Shown here piece by piece: positions 8,040-15,801 of a DNA stretch of 64,000 nucleotides. Origin of the DNA: Bacillus altitudinis 41KF2b (GTDB lineage Bacteria; Bacillota; Bacilli; Bacillales; Bacillaceae); contig NZ_ASJC01000001.1 in assembly GCF_000691145.1 (NCBI RefSeq), positions 186,001 to 250,000 on the forward strand, given 5' to 3'. A model generated the notes under the pieces. That model searched no databases. It worked only from the letters and a program-made list of their open reading frames with translations, and was not told the DNA's origin. How positions within the stretch are numbered: position 1 is the stretch's first letter; each line of letters begins with the position of its first letter. The position numbers and the translations under genes are program-made.

Positions 8040-8939
8040 ATGGTACAAATTTATCAAGATTTTATTCCAGTTGGAAACGGAAATCGGCCAGGATATGCTA
8101 TGACGCCGCTTTATGTAACTGTGCATAACACAGCCAATACATCTAAGGGAGCTGACGCAAAAAGTCATGCGGCATATGTCAAACGCTCAACAACAGAGGT
8201 AAGCTGGCACTTCACAGTGGATGACAGAGAAATTTTTCAGCATCTCCCTTTAAATGAAAATGGGTGGCATGCTGGGGATGGACATGGAGATGGCAACCGA
8301 AAATCGATTGGCATTGAAATTTGTGAAAACGAAGATGGAAACTTTCAACAAGCTGTCAAACATGCCCAGTGGCTTATTCAAAAGCTTTTAAAAGAACATG
8401 GCATTCCATTAGCAAATGTGGTGACGCATCAGCATTGGTCAGGAAAAACATGTCCACGTCTGCTGCTAGCTACATGGGATGAATTTAAAAGAGGAATTGA
8501 GACTGCAGGTGATCCGGAAACGGTGATCACATATGTGGTGAAAAGCGGGGATACGCTAACGAGTATTGCCAAAGCCCATGGTGTCACAGTGAGTGATTTA
8601 CAGACATGGAATCAGATTAGTGACCCGAACATGATTCGAGTTGGACAAGTTCTCAAGATTTATCATGCAGAAGAAAAGCTCAGTTATGAACTGCCGGATG
8701 GGGTGTTAAAGGTGACATCACCTCTGACAAAAGGGGAGCATGTACGTCTCGTCCAAAAAGCGCTTGCTGCTGTGTATTTTTATCCTGACAAAACAGCTGC
8801 AGATAAGGGCATTGATGGCGTTTATGGGGAAAAAACAGCCAATGCCGTCGCGCGATTTCAACTGATGAATGGTCTAACAAGTGATGGAGTATACGGTCCT
8901 AAAACAAAAGTGAAGTTGCTTCAACTATTAAATCAGTGA
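8040..8939 (+). CDS. xlyB: N-acetylmuramoyl-L-alanine amidase, XlyA/XlyB type
   Basis: 299 aa from ATG 8040, 8 nt after AAGGAG; GTG 8031 overlaps the ribosome site. An Amidase_2 domain fills residues 1-155 (zinc motif VTVHNTAN, then GWHAGDGHGDGN, SIGIEICEN and VVTHQHWSGKTCPR). It is followed by a LysM domain (YVVKSGDTLTSIAKAHGVT...) and a C-terminal peptidoglycan-binding domain (IDGVYGEKTANAVARFQ, DGVYGPKTK). No signal peptide, as expected for phage-type lysins. It cuts the glycan-peptide bond of murein. The gene is a lone survivor of, or neighbour to, a PBSX-like lysis module; no holin gene is adjacent. Confidence 0.9.
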   Translation: MVQIYQDFIPVGNGNRPGYAMTPLYVTVHNTANTSKGADAKSHAAYVKRSTTEVSWHFTVDDREIFQHLPLNENGWHAGDGHGDGNRKSIGIEICENEDGNFQQAVKHAQWLIQKLLKEHGIPLANVVTHQHWSGKTCPRLLLATWDEFKRGIETAGDPETVITYVVKSGDTLTSIAKAHGVTVSDLQTWNQISDPNMIRVGQVLKIYHAEEKLSYELPDGVLKVTSPLTKGEHVRLVQKALAAVYFYPDKTAADKGIDGVYGEKTANAVARFQLMNGLTSDGVYGPKTKVKLLQLLNQ

Positions 8940-9059
8940 GTCTTTCTTTTTGGCCGCTTGAATGACGGCTTCACTTTTTTCGTGTAATCGGCAGATATAA
9001 GGGGATGGCTTAAATTCAGCAAACTGAACATACCTCAATTGTTTAAGTTTCTTTTTCAT
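8928..9059 (-). CDS. spoIISC: SpoIISC-like small antitoxin
   Basis: 43 aa, missed by length cut-offs. ATG 9059 follows GAGGTG at 5 nt spacing. The segment AEFKPSPYICRLHEKSE lines up with ADYKVSPHTERIFKKNE of SpoIISB: K-x-S-P-aromatic/His-x-x-R-aliphatic, then a Lys/Glu-rich tail. Position as third gene after spoIISA-spoIISB fits the SpoIISC antitoxin reported for the Bacillus SpoIISABC system (family knowledge). Its 3' end overlaps the amidase gene by 12 bp in convergent orientation. Antitoxin activity is inference. Confidence 0.7.
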   Translation of the reverse strand: MKKKLKQLRYVQFAEFKPSPYICRLHEKSEAVIQAAKKKDSLI

Positions 9060-9123
9060 ATTGGCACCTCAATCGTTGCAGCAGTTGGTTTTATTGTATG
9101 CAAGTAGATGTGAAAACGGAAGT

Positions 9124-9149
9124 AGGACGCGGATGATGTTCCGCGTCCT
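9124..9149 (-). other. Hairpin between spoIISB and spoIISC
   Basis: Perfect 9-bp stem AGGACGCGG / CCGCGTCCT with an 8-nt loop in the 99-nt gap between the two antitoxin genes. There is no T-run on the minus strand, so it looks like a processing or partial-attenuation hairpin rather than a full terminator. Confidence 0.6.
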
Positions 9150-9158
9150 TTAGTGTAA

Positions 9159-9329
9159 TCAAGCTTTTTTATTTTTATACTCATCTAGGAGCTGTTCATT
9201 CTTTTTGAAAATACGCTCCGTATGGGGACTTACTTTGTAATCAGCCATACTAATATGGCGCTTTTTCTTTAAAATCTTAAATGGGTTTTTCTTGCGATTG
9301 TTATTATCCCCTTGAAGTGCGTGTTCCAT
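9159..9329 (-). CDS. spoIISB: SpoIISB antitoxin
   Basis: 56 aa, the same length as B. subtilis SpoIISB. The core FKILKKKRHISMADYKVSPH and the tail LLDEYKNKKA match the known antitoxin. It is Lys-rich and probably unstructured until it wraps the cytosolic domain of SpoIISA. ATG 9329 lies inside the spoIISA coding end (26-bp overlap), so translation of the pair is probably coupled. Binding SpoIISA neutralises its membrane toxicity (known for the family). Confidence 0.9.
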   Translation of the reverse strand: MEHALQGDNNNRKKNPFKILKKKRHISMADYKVSPHTERIFKKNEQLLDEYKNKKA

Positions 9330-10074
9330 CTTCATCACCTTCCTCTTCGTCAGGCAAGATTAGGTCATAAATCGTTGTAAGTGAAGTCATTAATAAATAG
9401 TCGAATTCAGTGACAATTTCCTCAGAGGTCAGCTTAATCACAAAGTGTGCATCCGCTACTGAAAACGGGATGAGAACCAATTTGCCGAAGTCATCGTAAT
9501 ACACTTCCTGCCTGTCAAGCTTTGCTTGAATAAGCGCTCTCTGATCAAGTGTCCGCAGCAGGTCATCTTTTTGCTCCTGCGTATCATAAGGACAAAGAAC
9601 TGCTTGAATATTCATTTTTTCTGCAAAAGAATAGATCAGTCGTTCAATTCCCTCTATATATGCTTCTATACTTCCATAATATACATGGATCGGTTCGTTT
9701 TTCAATAGGTATTGGTACGTTTTTAGTTTATTGAGGTAAGAATGAAGCAGGTCGTTATTTTGTTCTAGGAGTTGATGGGTGTCGGTTTCAAGTTCATGAT
9801 TTCCGAGTTTTTTAATATAGGAGCTGAGGAAAATAAAGGCATCAGTTAATGCGAAAAAAACAGCAATAATCAGGTAGTGCATCCAATCGGTGAAGATTGA
9901 AGCAGGGTCATTTGTCCAGTACACAACAGCACCCGCTACATAAATCCAATACCACGTTTTACGAATCGCAAACATCTTTTCTTTTACTTTTTGTTCAAAG
10001 CGCCATACCGCAAATACATATACAGCAAGAGCACCTAGCAATAACCAAACAGTCAATTGAAAAAATAATAGCAT
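9304..10074 (-). CDS. spoIISA: SpoIISA membrane toxin
   Basis: 256 aa from ATG 10074, preceded by GGGAGAGAGG; an upstream ATG at 10089 overlaps that site and is less likely. There are three N-terminal membrane segments (about residues 3-22, 42-58, 64-88), then a cytosolic GAF-like domain. The stretches TYQYLLKNEPIHVYYGSIEA and IVTEFDYLLMTSLTTIYDL are near-identical to B. subtilis SpoIISA (248 aa). In B. subtilis it permeabilises the membrane and kills cells or blocks sporulation unless bound by SpoIISB. Operon order is toxin, antitoxin B, antitoxin C. Confidence 0.95.
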   Translation of the reverse strand: MLLFFQLTVWLLLGALAVYVFAVWRFEQKVKEKMFAIRKTWYWIYVAGAVVYWTNDPASIFTDWMHYLIIAVFFALTDAFIFLSSYIKKLGNHELETDTHQLLEQNNDLLHSYLNKLKTYQYLLKNEPIHVYYGSIEAYIEGIERLIYSFAEKMNIQAVLCPYDTQEQKDDLLRTLDQRALIQAKLDRQEVYYDDFGKLVLIPFSVADAHFVIKLTSEEIVTEFDYLLMTSLTTIYDLILPDEEEGDEDGTRTSRG

Positions 10075-10186
10075 GTTCCTCTCTCCCATAGACAGATGGA
10101 TACTTATTTATTTCTATGGATATGTTTGGAAACCCTGCTTCATGAAAAAATGGCTTGCAGAAAAAGAGCATTTGAGCATGCAAACA

Positions 10187-10216
10187 AATAAAAAAAGACC
10201 TGTTAGACAGGTCTTT
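10187..10216 (-). terminator. Terminator of the ykaA-pit operon
   Basis: 10-bp stem AAAGACCTGT / ACAGGTCTTT (10194-10203 with 10207-10216) with a tight loop. On the minus strand it is followed by a T-rich tract. Confidence 0.85.
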
Positions 10217-10220
10217 GATA

Positions 10221-11219
10221 TTAGAGAATCGCATTTAACACAAAGTATATAAGTGCCCCTAGAGTTCCCGAAATCGGTAATGTGATCACCCAAGTGACAA
10301 GCATACGTTTTGCCGTACCCCAGTTGACTCCTTTTACTCTATGTGCAGAACCTACACCTAGAATAGAAGATGAGATCACGTGAGTGGTACTAACCGGTAA
10401 GTGAATAAATGTCGCACCGAAGATAATAGCTGCACCCGTTAAGTCTGCAGATACTCCGTTTACTGGACGAATCTTCATGATTTTACCGCCGACTGTTTTA
10501 ATAATCTTCCAGCCGCCAATAGACGTACCTAGTCCCATTGCAAGCGCACAAGAGAATTGTACCCAGAAAGGAATGTCGTCTGTTGTATGCAAATTACCTG
10601 CAATTAAAGCCATCGTAATAATTCCCATCGCTTTTTGCGCATCGTTTGTTCCGTGGGTATACGATTGCAGTGCAGCCGTTAAAATTTGAACACGTCGGAA
10701 TTGTTTATTTGTTTTTGCGAGATTATTGTTTCGGAATATAATTTTGATAATGGTATACACGATATATCCTAAAACAAAAGCCAGGATAGGTGAAAGCAAA
10801 AGTGCTTGAATGATTTTAATGAATCCCGAATAGTTTAAAGCGCCAAAACCAGCAGAGGCAATAACAGCTCCTGCAATTGATCCGATCAGTGCATGTGAAG
10901 AACTACTCGGAATCCCGTAATACCAAGTAAGCAAGTTCCAAGTAATCGCTGCAATTAAAGCAGCCAAAATGACGACAGATCCGTTTTGAAGTGTAAAAGG
11001 ATCTGCGATGTCTTTTGTAATGGACTTTGCCACACCTGTAAATGTCATTGCTCCTAAGAAGTTCATAAACGCTGCCATAATAATAGCATGTCTTGGCTTT
11101 AACGCCTTTGTTGAAACTGAAGTAGCAATGGCATTTGCTGTATCGTGGAATCCGTTAATGAAATCAAAAGCAAGTGCACAAATGACAATAAGTATGGTAA
11201 GGATGAGTAATGTATCCAT
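10221..11219 (-). CDS. pit: Low-affinity inorganic phosphate transporter (PiT family)
   Basis: 332 aa and about ten membrane segments. Both PiT signatures are present: an N-terminal FDFINGFHDTANAIATSV and a C-terminal copy around GGWKIIKTVGGKI, plus LQSYTHGTNDAQKAMG. It exchanges phosphate (as metal-phosphate) with protons or Na+. It lies 15 bp behind ykaA in the same order as in B. subtilis, so the two are surely cotranscribed. YkaA-type DUF47 proteins are thought to regulate such permeases. The ribosome site is weak (GGGGTTAG). Confidence 0.93.
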   Translation of the reverse strand: MDTLLILTILIVICALAFDFINGFHDTANAIATSVSTKALKPRHAIIMAAFMNFLGAMTFTGVAKSITKDIADPFTLQNGSVVILAALIAAITWNLLTWYYGIPSSSSHALIGSIAGAVIASAGFGALNYSGFIKIIQALLLSPILAFVLGYIVYTIIKIIFRNNNLAKTNKQFRRVQILTAALQSYTHGTNDAQKAMGIITMALIAGNLHTTDDIPFWVQFSCALAMGLGTSIGGWKIIKTVGGKIMKIRPVNGVSADLTGAAIIFGATFIHLPVSTTHVISSSILGVGSAHRVKGVNWGTAKRMLVTWVITLPISGTLGALIYFVLNAIL

Positions 11220-11234
11220 GTTTAACTAACCCCG

Positions 11235-11852
11235 TTACGCATTCTTCATAATGATTGTTTCTAGATTGTTGGCAACACTTTGACAGGAATCTGCGATTTC
11301 TTCAAGTGTTTCGTAAATTTCTTTGTATTGAATGACCTTAATTGGATCTGTTTCTTTTCCAAACAAGTTCTTTAGTGATTTGCGGTGAAGATTGTCACAA
11401 TTATGCTCAATCTCTTTAATTTTGATTGCGTGCGGATGAATATCTTTTAAGCGATTTTCAGCCAGTAATTCAATAGTCGTTAAAATTTCTTTCGCACATT
11501 CTCTGATGTAGTGGCTGAATTTGTCGATATGTTCGTCAGAGCTTGTAATTGAATAAATTTCTAAAGTTGCTGAAAAATGCTCAATGCCGTCTAAAACATC
11601 GTCGAGGCTATTCGTCAATTGAAGAATGTCTTCACGTTCAATCGGTGTAATAAAGGCTTTGTTCAGCTCTTTAATCATGGTATGAACATGATTATCACCT
11701 TTTGTCTCATATTCCTTCAATGTGTCAGAAAATTCTTTCAGAGTGGTTTGATTTGTTACTTTATAGCTAACAAAATACTCAGCAGTTTCATCTAAATTTT
11801 TAGCAATTTCCGTTAACAAGACGGAAAACTTGTCTTTTTTCCTTTTTAACAT
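11235..11852 (-). CDS. ykaA: DUF47/PhoU-like Pit accessory protein YkaA
   Basis: 205 aa from ATG 11852 (GGAGGG 7 nt upstream). All-helical, cytosolic, with acidic metal-binding clusters such as EYETKGDNHVHTMIKELN and EIEHNCDNLHRKSLKNLF, typical of DUF47, a relative of PhoU. It is first gene of the ykaA-pit operon. The family is believed to couple metal or phosphate sensing to PiT transport; the exact mechanism is not established. No Pho box was recognised in the upstream 200 bp. Confidence 0.88.
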   Translation of the reverse strand: MLKRKKDKFSVLLTEIAKNLDETAEYFVSYKVTNQTTLKEFSDTLKEYETKGDNHVHTMIKELNKAFITPIEREDILQLTNSLDDVLDGIEHFSATLEIYSITSSDEHIDKFSHYIRECAKEILTTIELLAENRLKDIHPHAIKIKEIEHNCDNLHRKSLKNLFGKETDPIKVIQYKEIYETLEEIADSCQSVANNLETIIMKNA

Positions 11853-12023
11853 GTAAAAACCCTCCATTGTATAAATGAGACAATGCACACATCAAATAAT
11901 TATATATTCTTTTGTCGAAAAAAAACAGGTGTAGTCGAAAATTTCTTCACTTTTTCTATTTGATCTTATTCTGACCTAAAGATGTGATCTCAACTCACCT
12001 TTTTCAGAAAGGGGAAAAGAAAG

Positions 12024-12053
12024 CAAAAAAGCGGACCATTTTTGGCACCGCTT
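12024..12053 (-). terminator. Terminator of ASCH gene
   Basis: AAGCGG / CCGCTT stem (12029-12034 with 12048-12053), followed on the minus strand by TTTTTT. Confidence 0.65.
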
Positions 12054-12058
12054 AAACG

Positions 12059-12517
12059 TTAAGAAGCTGAATAAACAAGCTTAAACCGCTCACAAACAAG
12101 AAGCATATCTTCCTTAAATGTTAATCCGTACGGCTTAAGGGCTTCTGTGAAAAATTCTTCATGTTCTTTGTACCAATAGTCATATGAAAGATCTCCTTCA
12201 CCTTCTGCTTTTGCAAATGATTCAGGAACCTCATTCATTGGCATGATATCTACTTGTGTGATCTCTATGATGGCTTTTGGTTCCTCCTGGCTGTCCAAAA
12301 TGACCGCATATTGACCGGGTTTTGGAAGAGGCTCTTGTTCTTTTTCGTAAAAAAGGTATCCAGAACAAGTGGCTGTTTTTTTTCCTTGTTGTACAAGGTC
12401 AAGCAAGTGATCTGGATCTGCGCCAAATGCCCAAGCAGAAACAGAGGCGTGATCAGGAGTTTTTTCTGATTTTTCTTCCCAATAAGATTCCCAAAATAAA
12501 GTGCTTTTGTGGTTCAT
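12059..12517 (-). CDS. ASCH domain protein
   Basis: 152 aa. The central stretch GADPDHLLDLVQQGKKTATCSGYLFYEKEQEPLP holds the ASCH signature (LVQQGKKTAT), a small beta-barrel related to PUA that is linked to RNA or nucleoside binding. The family includes RNases and amidohydrolases acting on modified cytidines. FTEALKPYGL near the end is also typical. The gene is single, between the ykaA operon and ggt. RBS is AAGGGGG before ATG 12517. No specific substrate can be given. Confidence 0.75.
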   Translation of the reverse strand: MNHKSTLFWESYWEEKSEKTPDHASVSAWAFGADPDHLLDLVQQGKKTATCSGYLFYEKEQEPLPKPGQYAVILDSQEEPKAIIEITQVDIMPMNEVPESFAKAEGEGDLSYDYWYKEHEEFFTEALKPYGLTFKEDMLLVCERFKLVYSAS

Positions 12518-12744
12518 CCTTTTTCCCCCTTTGTTATGAGTTTATTATATCGTGAAGTTTCCTACTTGGAAATCGTATGTCTTTATTACTACGAACTGTG
12601 CATGTCATATGTTTTGAAAACATGCGTTTTGTTTGGCAGATATAGGATGATAGAATGAAAAATTTTGAAATTTTAGAATAATCTATTGTATTCTGGTCAA
12701 GAAGTCGGTAAGGTCAAAGTAAGAATATGGAAGGGGTGTTGTTC

Positions 12745-14499
12745 ATGAAACGCATTTCTCTAACTGTTTTGTCCATATGTCTGTTTGTTTTCTCGTTTTT
12801 CCTGCCGGTCAGCCAAGTCACTGCAAACGAAACTCATGGGAATAAAGTAGCTGTTGGCAAAGATGGTATGGTGGCTACTGCACATCCACTTGCATCGGAG
12901 ATTGGTGCTGACGTATTGAAAAAAGGTGGGAACGCAGTGGATGCTGCTGTTGCCATTCAGTACGCACTTAACGTAACAGAGCCAATGATGTCTGGAATTG
13001 GCGGCGGCGGATTTATGATGGTTTATGATGGGAAGACAAAGGAAACATCCATCATCAATAGCAGAGAGCGAGCACCACAGGGCGCAACACCTGACATGTT
13101 TTTAACAGATGATGGAAAAGTGATTCCGTTTGCTGAGCGATCTACACATGGAAATGCGGTAGGTGTTCCAGGGACTGTAAAAGGTCTTGAAGCTGCATTA
13201 GATAAGTGGGGTACTCGTTCTATGAAGGAATTGATTGAGCCCTCCATTCAACTTGCAGAAGATGGTTTTGAAATTGATTCTGTCTTGGCAAATGCGATTG
13301 ATGATCACCAAGGAAAATTGAAAAAAACGGCCGCAGCGCCAATTTTTCTTCCAAATGATCAGCCACTCGAAGAAGGAGATCTGCTTGTCCAGCCAGGTCT
13401 TGCAAAAACATTTAAACTCATTGCGAAAAAAGGAAGCAAAGCGTTTTATGAAGGAAAAGTAGCAAAGGCACTTGCAAATACAGTTCAAGATTTTGGCGGG
13501 ACGATGACTTCAAAAGATATCAAACGTTATGAAGTCAAGACTGACAAGCCAATCTGGGGAGACTATAAAGGATATCAGCTTGCAAGCATGCCTCCACCAA
13601 GCTCAGGCGGGGTGTTTATGCTACAAATTCTCAAAATACTTGACCATTTTAACCTGTCTCAGTATGACCCCAAATCATTCGAAAAATATCAGCTGCTTGC
13701 TGAAACAATGCACCTCTCCTATGCTGACAGAGCCGCATATGCCGGCGACCCCGAATTCGTAGATGTTCCACTAAAAGGACTACTAGACGATGATTACATT
13801 TCAGAAAGAGCCTCTCTCATTCAATTAGATCAAATGAATCGCAGCCCGAAAGAAGGAGATCCTTGGGCATATGAGGATGAAAAAAATCCATCCCCAATTG
13901 TTCCTCAGCCAGAAGATAAAACCATTGGTGAGACGACCCATTTTACTGTTGCAGATCAGTGGGGAAATGTTGTGTCATTTACAACGACCATTGAACAATT
14001 ATTTGGTACAGGGATTCTTGTTCCAGAGTATGGATTTTTCTTAAATAATGAACTGACTGATTTTGATGCACGACCTGGCGGTGCAAATGAAGTCCAGCCA
14101 AATAAACGTCCATTATCAAGTATGACCCCGACGATCATTTTTAAAGATGGAGAGCCTGTCATGACTGTTGGATCTCCTGGTGGAACGACGATCATTGCTT
14201 CTGTTTCACAGACGATTCTCAATTTACTTGAATATGACATGGAGCTTCAGGATGCGGTAGAAGAGCCAAGAATCTACACAAACAGCTTAACTTCGTATCG
14301 TTATGAAGTAGGCGTCCCTCTAGATGTAAGAACAAAGTTAAATGATATGGGTCACCAGTTTGGCAGTTCACCTATTGATATAGGGAATGTGCAAGCTTTA
14401 CTGATTGATCGAAAAGCAGGGACATTCACTGGAGTAGCTGATTCTACGAGAAATGGAACTGCTGTTGGTGTCAATCTAAAGGTAGCTGCAGATCAATAG
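12745..14499 (+). CDS. ggt: Secreted gamma-glutamyltranspeptidase
   Basis: 584 aa from ATG 12745 (GGAAGGGGTG upstream). A signal peptide fills about residues 1-27 (ISLTVLSICLFVFSFFLP, cut near VTA-NE). The proenzyme self-cleaves before Thr397 in GETTHFTVAD, the catalytic nucleophile of the small subunit. GGGGFMM, the R in SRERAP and GSPGGTTII are the substrate-binding blocks. It transfers or hydrolyses gamma-glutamyl groups from glutathione, glutamine and gamma-polyglutamate ends (family knowledge). Size equals B. subtilis Ggt (587 aa). It is monocistronic with its own terminator. With YjqB it could complete extracellular gamma-PGA use. Confidence 0.95.
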   Translation: MKRISLTVLSICLFVFSFFLPVSQVTANETHGNKVAVGKDGMVATAHPLASEIGADVLKKGGNAVDAAVAIQYALNVTEPMMSGIGGGGFMMVYDGKTKETSIINSRERAPQGATPDMFLTDDGKVIPFAERSTHGNAVGVPGTVKGLEAALDKWGTRSMKELIEPSIQLAEDGFEIDSVLANAIDDHQGKLKKTAAAPIFLPNDQPLEEGDLLVQPGLAKTFKLIAKKGSKAFYEGKVAKALANTVQDFGGTMTSKDIKRYEVKTDKPIWGDYKGYQLASMPPPSSGGVFMLQILKILDHFNLSQYDPKSFEKYQLLAETMHLSYADRAAYAGDPEFVDVPLKGLLDDDYISERASLIQLDQMNRSPKEGDPWAYEDEKNPSPIVPQPEDKTIGETTHFTVADQWGNVVSFTTTIEQLFGTGILVPEYGFFLNNELTDFDARPGGANEVQPNKRPLSSMTPTIIFKDGEPVMTVGSPGGTTIIASVSQTILNLLEYDMELQDAVEEPRIYTNSLTSYRYEVGVPLDVRTKLNDMGHQFGSSPIDIGNVQALLIDRKAGTFTGVADSTRNGTAVGVNLKVAADQ

Positions 14500-14513
14500 C
14501 ATTTCCCGGGAAA

Positions 14514-14548
14514 AGAAGCGCCTCATCAAGAAGGCGTTTCTTTTTTTC
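14514..14548 (+). terminator. Terminator of ggt
   Basis: AAGCGCCT / AGGCGTTT stem followed by seven T. Confidence 0.75.
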
Positions 14549-14566
14549 ATTAAAATAAAAACACAG

Positions 14567-14595
14567 TTGACACCTGTGAATAGTTTGAATAATAT
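14567..14595 (+). promoter_or_regulatory. Sigma-A promoter of sulfate operon
   Basis: TTGACA (14567-14572), 17-nt spacer, TAATAT (14590-14595). A near-consensus promoter giving an RNA that starts near 14602, about 155 nt before the first gene. Confidence 0.85.
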
Positions 14596-14601
14596 ATAGA
14601 C

Positions 14602-14757
14602 TAACATCAATCATACATAGCTGATCGGACAACCGAAGGCTCTTGGCATTGACGTACAGGACTTTTTTGTACTTCAATCGCTGAGGGCCTTTTTTGCGTA
14701 TAGAACTGAAAACGGCAAGGTTGGTGTCACTATTCAATGTGAAAGGGAGCGGATAAC
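14602..14757 (+). promoter_or_regulatory. Structured leader with internal terminator, class unknown
   Basis: After a strong promoter, the leader forms a long hairpin at 14638-14689. A 9-10 bp basal stem pairs GGCTCTTGGC with GCTGAGGGCC, then ATTGA with TCAAT and GTAC with GTAC, around an 11-nt loop. TTTTTT follows at once (14690-14695). The preceding ggt gene has its own terminator at 14514-14548, so this one sits inside the transcript of the sulfate operon. It looks like an attenuator or a roughly 95-nt small RNA. It does not match the SAM-I, T-box or other riboswitch consensus that I know. Confidence 0.6.
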
Positions 14758-15789
14758 ATGAAAAATTGGATATGGATGTCTATTGCGATGACACTTTTCA
14801 TCATCACAAGTGCCGCATGCTCAAATGCGAATGAAGCCTCAAATCAAAAGGGAAAGGTTGAGCTGTTGAATGTGTCATACGATCCTACCCGTGAATTGTA
14901 TCAGGAATACAATCAAGCCTTCCAGACTTATTGGAAAGACAAAACCGGTGAAGATGTGACGATACAGCAGTCTCATGGAGGGTCGGGTAAGCAGGGGAGA
15001 TCGATTATTGATGGACTCGAAGCAGACGTGGCTACACTTGCTCTTGGGTACGACATTGATGCCATTGCAGATCGAGGGCTACTTTCAAAGGATTGGCAAA
15101 AAGAATTTCCGAATCAGTCCACACCTTATACGTCTACGATTGTGTTTCTTGTGAAGAAAGGGAACCCCAAAAATATTAAAGACTGGGATGACCTGATTCA
15201 GCCAGGTGTATCCATTATCACACCAAATCCAAAAACGTCAGGCGGTGCAAGATGGAATTATTTAGCCGCATGGGCATATGCCGATAAAACCTTTCATGGG
15301 GATGAAGAAAAAACGAAGGATTTTGTGAAAAAGTTATATGAACATGTCGAGGTGCTCGATTCAGGTGCTCGTGGCGCCACAACAACTTTTGTCGAGCGCG
15401 GTCTTGGTGACGTGTTAATTGCTTGGGAAAATGAAGCCTATTTAACACTGCATGAATTAGGCAAAGACAAATTTGAGATTGTCAGTCCCTCTATTAGTAT
15501 TTTAGCAGAGCCGCCCGTTGCCGTTGTCGACCAAAATGTGAAACGAAAAGGAACAGAGAAAGTGGCAAAGGCTTATTTAGATTATTTGTATTCTAAAAAA
15601 GGACAGGAAATTGCGGCTAAAAACTATTATCGACCAAGAAATCAAGAAGTGCTAAACAAATATAAAGATCAATTTAAAGAGATTGATATGGTGACCATTG
15701 ATCAGGCATTTGGCGGATGGCGAAAGGCGCAGAAAAGATTTTTTGATGATGGCGGATTATTTGATCAGATATATAGCGGACAAAAATAG
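14758..15789 (+). CDS. Sulfate-binding protein of sulfate ABC transporter
   Basis: 343 aa. The N-terminal membrane stretch ends in SAAC, a weak lipobox, so it is probably a lipoprotein. The family signature runs through [29 protein letters not shown] and [16 protein letters not shown], with late blocks ENEAYL and RPRNQEV, as in Sbp/CysP periplasmic sulfate or thiosulfate binders. It is first gene of an sbp-cysT-cysW-cysA operon. Sulfate is the likely ligand, but thiosulfate or molybdate cannot be excluded. Confidence 0.9.
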   Translation: MKNWIWMSIAMTLFIITSAACSNANEASNQKGKVELLNVSYDPTRELYQEYNQAFQTYWKDKTGEDVTIQQSHGGSGKQGRSIIDGLEADVATLALGYDIDAIADRGLLSKDWQKEFPNQSTPYTSTIVFLVKKGNPKNIKDWDDLIQPGVSIITPNPKTSGGARWNYLAAWAYADKTFHGDEEKTKDFVKKLYEHVEVLDSGARGATTTFVERGLGDVLIAWENEAYLTLHELGKDKFEIVSPSISILAEPPVAVVDQNVKRKGTEKVAKAYLDYLYSKKGQEIAAKNYYRPRNQEVLNKYKDQFKEIDMVTIDQAFGGWRKAQKRFFDDGGLFDQIYSGQK

Positions 15790-15801
15790 GGGGGCGACGT
15801 G

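Noticed and set aside
14471-14737. 88-codon minus-strand frame over the ggt terminator and sulfate leader
   Set aside because: It runs through a terminator, a promoter and the leader hairpin; no ribosome site.
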